The notes: a model not told the origin generated them from the sequence alone. A stretch of DNA of 64,000 nucleotides from Kitasatospora paranensis (GCF_039544005.1 NZ_BAABKV010000001.1:8246001-8310000), one strand, 5' to 3'. Positions 1-9,218 are shown, counted from the stretch's first letter. Translations and numbers: made by a program.

Positions 1-155
1 CAGTGGATAGCGCCGGGTCCGGCACCGTCTTCCAGGGGCGGGTGCCCCGGGGTGCGGGCGGGACGGGGGCGATCCGCCACGCTTCGAGGGCGCGTCTCGG
101 GACCGGTCAGGAATGGAGAAGCGTGGGCGGCCGGGTGCCTCGTAGCGTGGTGGTC

Positions 156-803
156 ATGGCAAACACCACTCCCACCGCAGTCGCCCTGTCCCTCGGTTCC
201 GTCACCGTCGAGGTGGCCGATGTCGAGGCCGCCGGCCGTTTCTACCGCGCTTTCGGCGTGGACACCCGGATCCGTCTGCGGGCGGCCGAGGCGCCCTCGG
301 CCGGATTCCGCGGGTTCACCCTGGCGCTCACGGTGTCCGGTCCGGCCACCGTCGACGGCTTCGTCGGCGCGGCCGTGGCGGCCGGCGCCACGGTGCTCAA
401 GCCCGCCGCGAAGTCGCTGTGGGGCTACGGCGGCGTCGTCCAGGCCCCGGACGGCACGATCTGGAAGATCGCGACCTCGGCCAAGAAGGACACCGGCCCC
501 GCCACCCGCGAGATCGACGACGTCGTCCTGCTGCTCGGCGTCGAGGACATGAAGGCCACCAAGCAGTTCTACGTCGGCCGGGGCCTGGCCGTGGCCAAGA
601 GCTTCGGCAGCAAGTACACCGAGTTCGCCCCCGGGCGGGCCGGCTCCGTCAAGCTGGCGCTCTACAAGCGCCGGGCCCTGGCCAAGGACCTCGGCGTGCC
701 CGCCGACGGCACCGGCGCGCACCGCATCGTCCTCGGCGGCACCGCCGACACCTTCACCGACCCGGACGGCTTCGCCTGGGAGCCCGCCCCGGCACAGCCC
801 TGA
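156..803 (+). CDS. VOC (glyoxalase/bleomycin-resistance fold) family protein
   Basis: A protein of about 215 residues with two halves that each look like a VOC beta-alpha-beta-beta-beta module. The first half contains VTVEVADVEAAGRFYRAF and ends at APDGTIWKIA; the second contains DDVVLLLGVEDMKATKQFY and ends at TDPDGFAWEP. VOC proteins bind metal or small hydrophobic ligands in dioxygenases, glyoxalases and resistance proteins; the substrate here cannot be read. The ATG at 156 is preferred because upstream in-frame residues are Gly/Arg-rich and non-conserved. A decayed second copy of this gene lies at 41107-41600. Family call is solid, function unknown. Confidence 0.85.
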   Translation: MANTTPTAVALSLGSVTVEVADVEAAGRFYRAFGVDTRIRLRAAEAPSAGFRGFTLALTVSGPATVDGFVGAAVAAGATVLKPAAKSLWGYGGVVQAPDGTIWKIATSAKKDTGPATREIDDVVLLLGVEDMKATKQFYVGRGLAVAKSFGSKYTEFAPGRAGSVKLALYKRRALAKDLGVPADGTGAHRIVLGGTADTFTDPDGFAWEPAPAQP

Positions 804-1312
804 CGACCTGCCGCCCACCTGGGACGAGGCCGGGGCACGCTTCCACTGCCTTCAGAACCGCCGACCGTCCGACGAGCAAATTGGCCTCCCGGGCCCGTAT
901 GGGCGTGCTGCAGCGGCGGCGCAGCCATCGAAGGCTGCGAGGTCGAGGGCCCGGCCGAGGCGATCAACCCGGTCGGCCACGGCACCGTTTCCGCACTGGT
1001 GCTGGGCGAGGGACCCTCCACCACCTGCTACCTCCCTGAACGGCGAGCCTTCGCACGCAGGCTCGCCGCCGACTCCGTGATCGCCGGATCGTCGTCATGA
1101 CCCGCCGGGTCGGGAAGGGGCGGCCCGAGCCGGCGGAGCCGGACATCTGGACGAGTGCCCGATGCGTCGCCCGACAAGCGGGCTGCCGCGCGCCGGGCTC
1201 CGTACCGACTGTCGCCCTCCGCTTCCCGTCGGGCACCCGATCGGACGACCGGTGCCAGCATCGACTGGCCGGCACCGAACCGCGATGCCGGGCCGACAGA
1301 CGGGGGACACCC
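804..1312. other. gene-free interval
   Basis: About 510 bases between the VOC gene and the secreted-protein gene. Open frames exist on both strands but none has a family resemblance or a convincing start. It presumably holds the promoter of the downstream gene; no clear -10/-35 pair was picked out. Confidence 0.4.
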
Positions 1313-1798
1313 ATGCGCGGAACACGCCGCCTCGCAGCAGCAGGCGCCTTCATCCTCGCCCTCTCCGGCGGGGCAACCGTGGCGACCACCCAGTCGGCCT
1401 CGGCCGGCGGCTGGGGCTGCACGGGCACGGAGGTCAGCGGCTCACCCTTCCCGGAGACCAACTTCTACGTCAACAGCCCGATCTACGGCTACATCCACAT
1501 CTACTACGACGCGTCAACCGGCTACAACTGCGCCGTCAACGTGAAGACGGGGAGTGGCTACGGCGTCCCGACCGACACCGAGATCGAACTCCAGGAGTGC
1601 GCGCAGGACGTCCCCGGCACCTGCACCGTCATCAACGATCAGTGGGACCCGCCGGTGAACTCGACGGCGCTCTACACGTACTACGCCGGCCCGGTGCGGG
1701 TGTACGGCAAGGGGCACTGCATCAGCTACTACGGCCTCGCCTTCGCCCCCGACGGAACGTACGGCATGGCCGGGAACGCCCAGGGCACCCACTGCTGA
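1313..1798 (+). CDS. small secreted protein, function unknown
   Basis: A 161-residue protein with a typical Sec signal peptide: MRGTRRLAAAGAFILALSGG, then an Ala-rich stretch ending near TQSASAGG. The mature part is rich in Tyr, Gly and Thr and has six Cys, consistent with an extracellular beta-rich, disulphide-bonded protein. The ATG at 1313 follows a purine-rich GGGGGA site and gives a proper signal peptide; the longer upstream frame is a non-coding extension. It resembles small secreted proteins common in streptomycetes, but no named family was recognised. A strong hairpin follows directly. Confidence 0.75.
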   Translation: MRGTRRLAAAGAFILALSGGATVATTQSASAGGWGCTGTEVSGSPFPETNFYVNSPIYGYIHIYYDASTGYNCAVNVKTGSGYGVPTDTEIELQECAQDVPGTCTVINDQWDPPVNSTALYTYYAGPVRVYGKGHCISYYGLAFAPDGTYGMAGNAQGTHC

Positions 1799-1816
1799 CG
1801 GGCCGGTTCGACACGC

Positions 1817-1851
1817 CGTGGTGCTCCCCGTGGGACCAGGGGAGCACCACG
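1817..1851 (+). terminator. 13-bp perfect hairpin terminator
   Basis: CGTGGTGCTCCCC (1817-1829) pairs perfectly with GGGGAGCACCACG (1839-1851) across a 9-nt loop, 18 bases after the stop of the secreted-protein gene. There is no U-tract, as usual for streptomycete terminators. Confidence 0.8.
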
Positions 1852-1880
1852 TGGGCGCTGCGAGGGGATCGCGCCGGACT

Positions 1881-1940
1881 GGCACAGGTGCCGTCAACTC
1901 CGCCAAGTGCCACCTGCATCCGCGGCGGGCCCGCTAGCCT
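1881..1940 (+). promoter_or_regulatory. putative promoter/operator before the trypco2 gene
   Basis: GGCACAGGTGCC (1881-1892) is a short palindrome, and its GTGCC arm recurs at 1908-1912. TAGCCT at 1935-1940 fits a TANNNT -10 box about 50 bases before the trypco2 start. The reading rests on sequence only. Confidence 0.3.
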
Positions 1941-1993
1941 GACGGCCAGTCGAACGGGCGTGGGGTTCGCCCGCGGGCCTGTGGGGGTGGGGT

Positions 1994-2359
1994 ATGGAGA
2001 TCGGTCTGGCGGATGCCGTCGACGCCGTGCGCAAGGAACTGCTGGAGGCGGCCGCCCGGGGAGCAGGACAGTCGCTCTCCTTTGAGGTCGGCCCGATCGA
2101 GATGGAATTCGAGATCGAGCTGCGCGCCGAGGCGAAGGCGGGCGGCAAGTTCAAAGCCTGGGTCGTCTCCGCGGAGACCGAGGCCGGCGTCGCCCGCGGC
2201 CGCACCCACCGCGTGGCGTTCACGCTGACCCCGCGCGCCGGTGGGCCCGCCGGCCCCGGCCCGGCTGCCGACGGCGTCGCACCGCGGACGAGCTGGACCA
2301 TCGACGACCACGTGGACGGCGACGACGTCGAGGACGTCACCGACCGCCTGCCGCACTGA
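1994..2359 (+). CDS. trypco2 family protein (trypsin-co-occurring domain 2)
   Basis: A 121-residue protein. The N-terminal 85 residues (MEIGLADAVDAVRKELLEAA, then SLSFEVGPIEMEFEIELR) match my memory of the trypco2 domain: a helix followed by strands alternating hydrophobic and charged residues. The tail is acidic (DDHVDGDDVEDVTD). Trypco domains are described as small partners encoded beside trypsin-NTPase proteins in bacterial conflict systems, and that is the arrangement here: the trypsin/NTPase/TPR gene starts 51 bases downstream on the same strand. ATG at 1994 follows GGGGTGGGGT. No signal peptide or membrane segment, so cytoplasmic. The exact biochemical role is unknown. Confidence 0.75.
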   Translation: MEIGLADAVDAVRKELLEAAARGAGQSLSFEVGPIEMEFEIELRAEAKAGGKFKAWVVSAETEAGVARGRTHRVAFTLTPRAGGPAGPGPAADGVAPRTSWTIDDHVDGDDVEDVTDRLPH

Positions 2360-2410
2360 CCGGATCCTCGCGCGTCCGCCGTTGCACGACCACCACACGA
2401 GGGGCAACCG

Positions 2411-5400
2411 ATGGACGAGTCGCGTCTGGTCGCCGTGCAGAACGGGACCAGCAGGAGCAGCGGATACGCGATCGGTCCGCGCCTCGTGCTGGCCTCCGCC
2501 CACGGCGTCGGCCCGGTGGGACAGACCGTGCGGGTCTGGCGGCCCGGCCGGCAACCGCACCACGACGCGCGCGTGGTGTGGCGCGGCAGGCCCGAGGGCC
2601 GTGACGACGCGGCACTGCTGCACATCGAGGACCCCGCGTGGCAGGAGCCCGCAGGCCGGGCCGAGTCGTGGGGGCGGATGGCGACGATGCGCCCCGGGCA
2701 ACGGTGCGAGACCTGGGGTGTCCCGCGCGCCATCCAGATCCCGGGACGGCCGCAGCAACGGCGCGTCCCCGCCGAGACCATGCACCTGGTGGGCACCGTC
2801 AACCCGGGTACCGGCTACGTCGGGAACCGCTACTTCCTCGCCCTCTCCGATCATCCGCCGCTCCCCGGCGGCGACGGCGAACTGCCGTGGGCCGGACTGT
2901 CCGGCGCGGCCGTGACGAGCGGCGGACTGCTCGTCGGCGTCGTCAAGGCGGAGGCCCCCGAGTTCGGCCACGGCCTGCTGGAGATCGTCCCGGCCTACGT
3001 GCTGCACGCGGACACGACCTTCCTTCAGGCCCTGGAGGACCACGGGGCCGACTCCTCCGTCCTCGGCGACGCCGAGTTCGACCGGCTGCTGCGGCGCACC
3101 GACACCCCCGGACCGTCGATCGGGCCGCTGCCGCCCGCCGGCCTGCTGCGGACCAGCCGGGAGGCCGTGGGCTTCCACGGCCGTGCGGAGATCCTCGAAC
3201 ACCTCCGTCGGTGGTGCGAACCCCCGGGCTTCGGCGTCCGTCTGATCCACGGGCCGGGCGGCCAGGGCAAGACCCGCCTGGCGGCCCGCCTGGCGGAACT
3301 CCTGCCGGAGGACGACCCGCACTGGAGGGTCCTGTGGCCGAGTCCGGCCGCCCGCTCGGAAGAGCTGTCGTCCGAGCTGCAGCACGCGGTGAAGCCCATG
3401 CTGGTGGTCCTCGACTACGCCGAAGCGAGGCGGGACCAACTGTCGGGCCTGCTGGAGGCCGGGCGGCTCCACCGCGGCCACGTGCCCCTCAAGGTGCTGC
3501 TCCTCGCCCGTACGGCGGGCGGCTGGTGGGGCAGTGCGAAGGACGCGCGTGACGGCGCCGCGCTGCGCCGGGCGCGGGTCGACGAACTCCCGGTGCTCGC
3601 AACCGACCGGGCGACGCGCGAACTCCTCTACCGGCAGGCACTGACCGCCTTCGCCGGGCGCCTGGTCGACCCGGAGCGAACGCCGGCTGAGGAGACCTGG
3701 TCGGCTCGTGCGAACGCCCTTCCCGTGCCCTCACCGCGGACATTGACGTCCGGCAACGTGCTGACACTGCACATGACGGCACTGGCCGACCTCCTGGACT
3801 CCGCCCCCGGCGCCTCGGACCGCGCCGAGACGGGTGCCGACCCGGCGGAGAAGGACCCGGCGGAGAAGGACGCGGAGGAGAAGGACGCGGAGGACCGCAT
3901 CCTGGACCACGAACGGCTCTACTGGTCCCAGGTCGAACAGGAGCGGCCCCTTCCGTTCCAGCTCGGTGCCAGCAGCGCGCCCGCCGACGCGCTCGCCACC
4001 GTCGCCCTCCTCGGAGGGACGCCGCTCGGCGGGCAGGCGCGGGACGCGCTGCTGCGCCGGGCCCCGGTCCTGGCAGAGTTGCGTGCCCACGAGATGCGGC
4101 CCGTCCGGGACTGGGTGAACACCGTCTACCCGGTGGCGTTCACGGAGCCGTGGGAGGTGCTGCAGCCGGACCGGCTGGCCGAGCGCTTCGTCGGGCGGCA
4201 CGTCACGACCGATCCCGAATTCGTGGACAGCCTGCTGGCCGAGGCGGAGTCCGGGCGGATGTCGGTCCGGGCGCTCACGGTCCTTGCCCGGGCGGCCGCC
4301 CATCCGCCGCTGCTCGGCACGCTCGACGACCTGATCACCGATCTGTGCACCCGTCACGCCGGCCGGCTCGGGACGGCCACCATCGAGGTCGCCACCCAGG
4401 TGGAGCGGCCGCAGCCGTTGGTCGACGCACTGTGGACACGTGTCGAGGACCCGGCGACGACGCTCGCCGAGCTGTCGGACCTGGCCGAGCGGTTGCCGAG
4501 GGCGTCGCGCGTTCTGGCCGACTGGGCGCTGCGGCTGACGGAGCGGCTGGTCGAACTCCGACGGGACGGCGGAACGGACACCGTCCAGGGGCGGATCGAC
4601 CTCGGGGTCGAGTACCGCCGCCTGGGCAAGCGGCTCTCGGACGTCGGCCGGCCGGCCGACGCCCTCACGGCCGCAGAACAGGCGGTGGAATTGCTGAGGC
4701 CCCTGCTGGACAGCGAGCCGGCGGCCGTCCGGTTCCACCTGGCCGCCGCGCTGAACAACCGCTCCGTGTGCCTGGTCACGCTGGGCAGGCGCAGTGAGGC
4801 CCTCGAACCGGCCGAGCGGGCGGTGGAGCAGTATCGCGTTGTCGTCGGAACCGAGCCCGTCCCCGAGGAGGCCGACGGTCACCTGGTGCGTGCGCTGAGC
4901 AGCCTCTCGGCCGTGCAGAGCCAGCTCGGCCACCACGAGGATGCGCTCCGCACCGTGGTCGAGGCGGTCGAGGCCCAGCGGAAGCTGCTGCCGGACGGCG
5001 GGCCCGAGGCGGCGATCGGACTCGTCTCGCAGCTCAACAACCTCTCCATCCGTCACACCGAGGCGGGCGACTACCGGGCGGCGTTCGAGGCGGCTGCCGA
5101 AGCGGTGGCGCTGTGCGAACCGATCGCCGAACAGTACCCGGACGCCTACTTGCCGGACCTGGCCCTGGTGCTGGGCACCCTGTCCAGCTGCTACGGCGAC
5201 CTCGGGGACCACGACAGGAGTCTGGAGCTGGCGCGTCGGTGCGTGGCGCTCCGCGAGGACCTCTACCGGGAACGACCCGACGCCCACCGGCACAGTCTGG
5301 CCCTGGCGCTCAACTCACTGGCGAGCGACCTCGGAACGGAGGGTCACGCCGTCGAGGCGGTCGCGACGGCCGAGCGGTCGGTGATGCTGTACCGCGAGGT

Positions 5401-7132
5401 GGCCGCGTCGCGTGCGGACGGCAGCCGGGCCGAACTGGCGATGGCGCTCAACACGCTGGCGAACCAGCAGGGTGACATCGACGACGACGGCGCGCTGGCC
5501 GCGGCCGAGGAGGCCTGCCGCATCTACACCGACCTCGACGAGGAGCTCCCCGGGGTGTTCGCGGCGGACCGCGCCATGAGCCTGGCCACCGTGGCGGGCT
5601 GCCTCACCGCGCTGGGACGCAGGGACGAGGCGATCGAGCGCTCCTTCGATGCTGTGACGATCTTCCGGCGGCTCGCCGAGTCGAATCCGGCCCCGATCGC
5701 CAGGCACTTTTCGTCCGCCCTGCACAATCTGCGCCTCCACCTCCAGGCCGCGGACCGTATTGACGAGGCCATGGACCTCATCGACGAGGCGCTCAGCACC
5801 TATGCCGACCCGGACGGCCCCCGGGCGGACGCCATGCGCCCGGTCACGCTGAAGCTGATGGTCGGGCGCACCATGTGCCTCCAGGCGACGGGGCGCTGGG
5901 ACGAGGCCGTCGAGACGGTGCGGCGGGCGGTGGAGGTCGCGAGGCGGGAGGCCGCCCGGCCCTCCGGGTCCGGGCCGGCCGAACTGGTCCAGCAGCTCGG
6001 GTTCTTCGCCGCGGTCGCCTTCAGGGCCGGCCGGTCCGGCGATGCCGCCGACGCGCTGGTGGAGCAGGCCGAGACCCTGGGGCGGCTCGCAGTGGACGAT
6101 CCGCTGCGGTACGACGGTGCCCTCGCCGACAAACTCGGGACCGCCCAGACCCTGCTCTATTTGGTGGACCGCTTCGAAGAGGCCGAGGAAGTGGCCCGCC
6201 GGGCGGTCGAGGTCCGGGGCAGGCTTGCCGAGCGGGACGGAACCGCCGAGCGGGTCCGGCTCGTCATGCAGTTGGCCGGGCTGGCCGAGGTCTTGACGGC
6301 GCGCGCGAGGGCGTCCGAGGCACTGGCGACCCTCGACCTGGTGCGGCAGGAGGAGCGGAAGCTCTCGGCCGAGGAGGTGGCCGCCCACCGGGTGACGCTC
6401 GTTCAGGCCCACCGTCTGCGGGGCCAGCTCCTGTACGCCGTCGGGCGCAGGGACGAGGCACTCTCGTTCGCCCGGGAGTCCCTGCTCGCCGCCGAAGAGC
6501 TCGCCGAGGCCGCTCCGGACCAGACACCCGCCCTCACAGGGGTCCTGCTCACGACCGGGTCCATGCTGGTCGACGAGGAGCAGCGCGACGAGGCGCTGGC
6601 CTGCCTCCGGCGGGCGGTCGCGCTGTGCCGGCCCTACGCGGAGGCTCCGGAGCCCCGGAACGAGATCCTCATGGCCAGCTGCCTGGGCGCTCTGGGCGCA
6701 GCGCTGGCACTCGAACCGGCCGATCCGCAACGGGCGTTGGAGGCGACCGCCGAAGCGCTGGCCATCTGTCGGCGGCTCTGGACGGCGGACCCGGTGCGCG
6801 GGCGGTCCGGCCTGTCCCGCGCGGCGGCTCAGCACGGCATGCGTCTCGCCGAGGCCGGCCGCGCCGAGCAGGGCCTCCCGCTCGTCGAGGAGGCCCTGCT
6901 GCTGGCCCGGGAGTCCGCCGGTACCGACCGGCACGTCAACCTGTACGGGCTCGCCGAGGCACTCTGCGCCTCCGCGGATGTCCGGGCGCGCGCGGGCGGG
7001 CAGCCGGCGGCTGCGGCGGCCGCACTGGACGATCTGACCGAACTCCTGGGACTCGTACGGGAGGAACAGCCCCGCTTGGTGGAGCAGTACACCGCCAGGA
7101 TCGCCGCGATCCGCAAGCGCCTGCCCGGCTGA
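2411..7132 (+). CDS. trypsin-like protease / STAND-type NTPase / TPR repeat protein
   Basis: A 1573-residue protein with three parts. Residues 1-200 form a trypsin-like domain with a visible triad: His31 (ASAHG), Asp65 or Asp66 (RDDAALL) and Ser164 (AGLSGAAV). Residues about 250-470 form a P-loop NTPase with Walker A GPGGQGKT (281-288) and Walker B LVVLDYAE (331-338). From about residue 720 to the end are many TPR-like helical repeats (patterns such as ALTAAEQAVELLRPLLD). A charged DPAEKDPAEKDAEEKDAED linker lies near residues 475-495. There is no signal peptide. This architecture is known from STAND-like conflict NTPases, where the repeats sense and the N-terminal domain acts as effector. 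It sits between the trypco2 gene and a 127-aa gene, probably as one operon. The ATG follows a GAGGGG site. Confidence 0.85.
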   Translation: MDESRLVAVQNGTSRSSGYAIGPRLVLASAHGVGPVGQTVRVWRPGRQPHHDARVVWRGRPEGRDDAALLHIEDPAWQEPAGRAESWGRMATMRPGQRCETWGVPRAIQIPGRPQQRRVPAETMHLVGTVNPGTGYVGNRYFLALSDHPPLPGGDGELPWAGLSGAAVTSGGLLVGVVKAEAPEFGHGLLEIVPAYVLHADTTFLQALEDHGADSSVLGDAEFDRLLRRTDTPGPSIGPLPPAGLLRTSREAVGFHGRAEILEHLRRWCEPPGFGVRLIHGPGGQGKTRLAARLAELLPEDDPHWRVLWPSPAARSEELSSELQHAVKPMLVVLDYAEARRDQLSGLLEAGRLHRGHVPLKVLLLARTAGGWWGSAKDARDGAALRRARVDELPVLATDRATRELLYRQALTAFAGRLVDPERTPAEETWSARANALPVPSPRTLTSGNVLTLHMTALADLLDSAPGASDRAETGADPAEKDPAEKDAEEKDAEDRILDHERLYWSQVEQERPLPFQLGASSAPADALATVALLGGTPLGGQARDALLRRAPVLAELRAHEMRPVRDWVNTVYPVAFTEPWEVLQPDRLAERFVGRHVTTDPEFVDSLLAEAESGRMSVRALTVLARAAAHPPLLGTLDDLITDLCTRHAGRLGTATIEVATQVERPQPLVDALWTRVEDPATTLAELSDLAERLPRASRVLADWALRLTERLVELRRDGGTDTVQGRIDLGVEYRRLGKRLSDVGRPADALTAAEQAVELLRPLLDSEPAAVRFHLAAALNNRSVCLVTLGRRSEALEPAERAVEQYRVVVGTEPVPEEADGHLVRALSSLSAVQSQLGHHEDALRTVVEAVEAQRKLLPDGGPEAAIGLVSQLNNLSIRHTEAGDYRAAFEAAAEAVALCEPIAEQYPDAYLPDLALVLGTLSSCYGDLGDHDRSLELARRCVALREDLYRERPDAHRHSLALALNSLASDLGTEGHAVEAVATAERSVMLYREVAASRADGSRAELAMALNTLANQQGDIDDDGALAAAEEACRIYTDLDEELPGVFAADRAMSLATVAGCLTALGRRDEAIERSFDAVTIFRRLAESNPAPIARHFSSALHNLRLHLQAADRIDEAMDLIDEALSTYADPDGPRADAMRPVTLKLMVGRTMCLQATGRWDEAVETVRRAVEVARREAARPSGSGPAELVQQLGFFAAVAFRAGRSGDAADALVEQAETLGRLAVDDPLRYDGALADKLGTAQTLLYLVDRFEEAEEVARRAVEVRGRLAERDGTAERVRLVMQLAGLAEVLTARARASEALATLDLVRQEERKLSAEEVAAHRVTLVQAHRLRGQLLYAVGRRDEALSFARESLLAAEELAEAAPDQTPALTGVLLTTGSMLVDEEQRDEALACLRRAVALCRPYAEAPEPRNEILMASCLGALGAALALEPADPQRALEATAEALAICRRLWTADPVRGRSGLSRAAAQHGMRLAEAGRAEQGLPLVEEALLLARESAGTDRHVNLYGLAEALCASADVRARAGGQPAAAAAALDDLTELLGLVREEQPRLVEQYTARIAAIRKRLPG

Positions 7133-7269
7133 CCGCCGAGCACCGGTGACCGGGGCGCGCCTGCCGAATTCAGGACCGGCCCTCGGTGCAGCGCTCCCCG
7201 CCCGTGGGCCGCCCGCCGCCCGGCCGCCGCACTTCCCCCCGCGTGCCACTCCTGTGCTGCCATATTCAG

Positions 7270-7653
7270 ATGACGGACACTCAGTTCCCCCGACTGAAGC
7301 ACGGATCCGATGCCTGGCTCGCGGCCCGGGACAGCATGGTCGAGATCATCAAGGGCTGGGCGGCCGACGGCAGGACCGACTACTACGGCACGCTGAGCGA
7401 GGCGCTGAGGGAGGCAGGCTTCTCGGTCCCGCCCCGGGGCACGCTGATGAGCAACCTCCTGGAGGCCGTGTGCCGGGTCGAGGCCGACCGAGGCGCCCCG
7501 GTGATGCTGACCGCCATCGTGGTGAACAAGCGGACCAAGCGGCCGTCCGGCCAGTTCGAGGTACTCGCCGGGACGACGCCGTTCCGGCGCGGGGACGAAC
7601 CGGGCTGGACCTGGGAGACGGAGAAGAACCGGGTGTTCGCCCACTACCGCTGA
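7270..7653 (+). CDS. 127-aa protein downstream of the trypsin-NTPase gene
   Basis: A soluble 127-residue protein beginning MTDTQFPRLKHGSDAWLAAR. It has a helical N-terminal half and a C-terminal part VMLTAIVVNKRTKRPSGQFE ... WTWETEKNRVFAHYR. The 'VNK-tG-P-G-F' stretch followed by a terminal 'W-E-V-Y' segment reminds me of a small uncharacterised bacterial family often seen near conflict genes; this is memory, not a search. It lies 137 bases after the NTPase gene on the same strand and may be a third component of the module. The ATG at 7270 is chosen because the 28 upstream residues are Pro/Arg-rich; no strong ribosome-binding site is visible. Confidence 0.6.
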   Translation: MTDTQFPRLKHGSDAWLAARDSMVEIIKGWAADGRTDYYGTLSEALREAGFSVPPRGTLMSNLLEAVCRVEADRGAPVMLTAIVVNKRTKRPSGQFEVLAGTTPFRRGDEPGWTWETEKNRVFAHYR

Positions 7654-7675
7654 TGCCCAGGGCCCACCGCCACCG

Positions 7676-7711
7676 CCGACGGCCTCGTGGAGGCTCCGGA
7701 TCGGCCGTCGG
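7676..7711. terminator. hairpin between convergent genes
   Basis: CCGACGGCC (7676-7684) and GGCCGTCGG (7703-7711) form a 9-bp stem between the 127-aa gene and the convergent LysR gene; it is probably bidirectional. Confidence 0.55.
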
Positions 7712-7720
7712 GCGCCGTTG

Positions 7721-8602
7721 TCAGTGCTGTGGTGCCGTCGTGGGCCGGAAAGCGGTGGTGAGGGCCTGGACGAGGGCGTCGACCAGCGGGTCGGTGCACT
7801 CCGTGGGGCGGGCGGCGACGATCCGGCTGGGCGGGTGGCCGTCGACCGGGACGAAGGCGATGCCTTCGCGTACGTGCCGGACGGCGGCTCCGGCCGGCAG
7901 CAGACCCACCGCGTTCTCCCACAGCACGCTGTGCAGGCATTCCTCGACCGATGCCACCACCGGGCCGGGTGCGTCGTCCTCGGCGGCGAGCCAGTAGGCG
8001 CGCCACTGGGCGTCCGTCCTGGCCGGCAGCCGGAACCGCGGCCGGCCAGCCAGCTCCGTCAGGTGGATCCGGTCGCGGCGCGCGAGCGGATCGTCGGCCG
8101 GCACGGTTGCCACGACGGGCTCCGCCGCGAGCGGGCGGACGGTCAGACCGGCGGTGTCGAACGGGAGTCGGGTCAGGGCCAGGTCCACCCGTCGCTCCCG
8201 CAGCCCGGCACTCGGGTCGGTGACCGGGGCCTCCCGCAGCCGTACCCGCAGACCGGGGTGGCTGCGCCGCAGTGCGGCCAGGGCCGCCGGGCCGGCGTCC
8301 AGGCCCGCACCGGCGACGACGCCGATGACGAGCACCCGGTCGGCCCCGACGCCGCGTACCCGCTCCCGGGCGCGTTCGGCCCGCTCCAGGAGGTCGTGGG
8401 CCTCCGCCAGTAGTACTTCACCGGCCGGGGTGAGCCGCGCGCCGGTCGGGATCCGGTCGAACAGCCGGCAGCCGAGATCCGCCTCCAGATCCCGGATCCG
8501 GCGGCTGAGCGGAGGCTGGGCGAGGTGCAGCCGGGCCGCGGCACGGCCGAAGTGGCCCTCCTCGGCCACCGCGACGAAACAGCGCAACGCTCGCAGGTCC
8601 AT
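7721..8602 (-). CDS. LysR-family transcriptional regulator
   Basis: 293 residues. The N-terminus MDLRALRCFVAVAEEGHFGR and the following PPLSRRIRDLEADLGCRLFD are the classic LysR winged helix-turn-helix. Residues about 90-290 form the substrate-binding domain (RVLVIGVVAGAGL, then DLALTRLPFDTAGLTVRPLA). The gene is divergent from an AhpD-like gene (8736), with 133 bases between, which is the standard layout for a LysR protein and its target. The co-inducer is unknown. Confidence 0.92.
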   Translation of the reverse strand: MDLRALRCFVAVAEEGHFGRAAARLHLAQPPLSRRIRDLEADLGCRLFDRIPTGARLTPAGEVLLAEAHDLLERAERARERVRGVGADRVLVIGVVAGAGLDAGPAALAALRRSHPGLRVRLREAPVTDPSAGLRERRVDLALTRLPFDTAGLTVRPLAAEPVVATVPADDPLARRDRIHLTELAGRPRFRLPARTDAQWRAYWLAAEDDAPGPVVASVEECLHSVLWENAVGLLPAGAAVRHVREGIAFVPVDGHPPSRIVAARPTECTDPLVDALVQALTTAFRPTTAPQH

Positions 8603-8735
8603 GACCGGCCACGATACCGAGAACGGAACCGGACCTTCGAAACCGGTCTTGGACGGGCCCCGCCCGCGTGCGCTGGGGTGGTGTCGGGCGCCGGACAGCA
8701 GCGTCCGCGGCCACCGTCGAACGAGGAGTCCAACC

Positions 8736-9113
8736 GTGTACGAGCACCCCGATGACCTGCACCGCGCCCGCTCGGTGGGCCGCGCCGCCCCGGCGGAGTT
8801 CGCCGCCTGGCTCGCCTTCCAGGAGGCGGTCGACCGGGAGGACGGCGCGGTGCCGCGGCACTACCGCGAACTGATCTCGGTGGCCGTCGCCCTCGTCACC
8901 CAGTGCTCGTACTGCCTGGACGTGCACACCGCGGCCGCCCGCCGACACGGGGTGAGCGCCGAGGAACTCGCCGAGACCGCGTTCGTGGCCGCCTCGGTCC
9001 GGGCGGGCGGCACGCTCGCGCACGCCCTGCTCGCCGACCGCCTCTACGAGCAGCACGGCCGGGCCGAAGCGCCGGGCGCGCACGACCACGCCGGGACGCC
9101 CCTGCACGGCTGA
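8736..9113 (+). CDS. carboxymuconolactone decarboxylase (AhpD-like) family protein
   Basis: 125 residues, GTG start at 8736 preceded by ACGAGGAG. It carries the AhpD-type redox motif C57-S-Y-C60-L-D-V-H64 in a helical context (LISVAVALVTQCSYCLDVHT). Family members act as peroxidase partners or decarboxylases in oxidative stress and aromatic metabolism. The divergent LysR gene is the likely regulator. The C-terminus is His/Gly-rich and probably disordered. The family is clear, the physiological role is not. Confidence 0.88.
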   Translation: MYEHPDDLHRARSVGRAAPAEFAAWLAFQEAVDREDGAVPRHYRELISVAVALVTQCSYCLDVHTAAARRHGVSAEELAETAFVAASVRAGGTLAHALLADRLYEQHGRAEAPGAHDHAGTPLHG

Positions 9114-9218
9114 GCGGGCGCCGCCCCGGGCCCTGGCCCCGCGAAGGGATGCCGGGGTGTGCGGGCGGCGGCCACGGCGAGTTCCGCGGCCAGGGCTACC
9201 ACCCGGAGCCGGTGTGCG

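Noticed and set aside
3731..5293. Long minus-strand frames opposite the NTPase/TPR gene
   Set aside because: Typical antisense open frames of high-GC DNA; Arg/Gly/Pro-rich and without domains.
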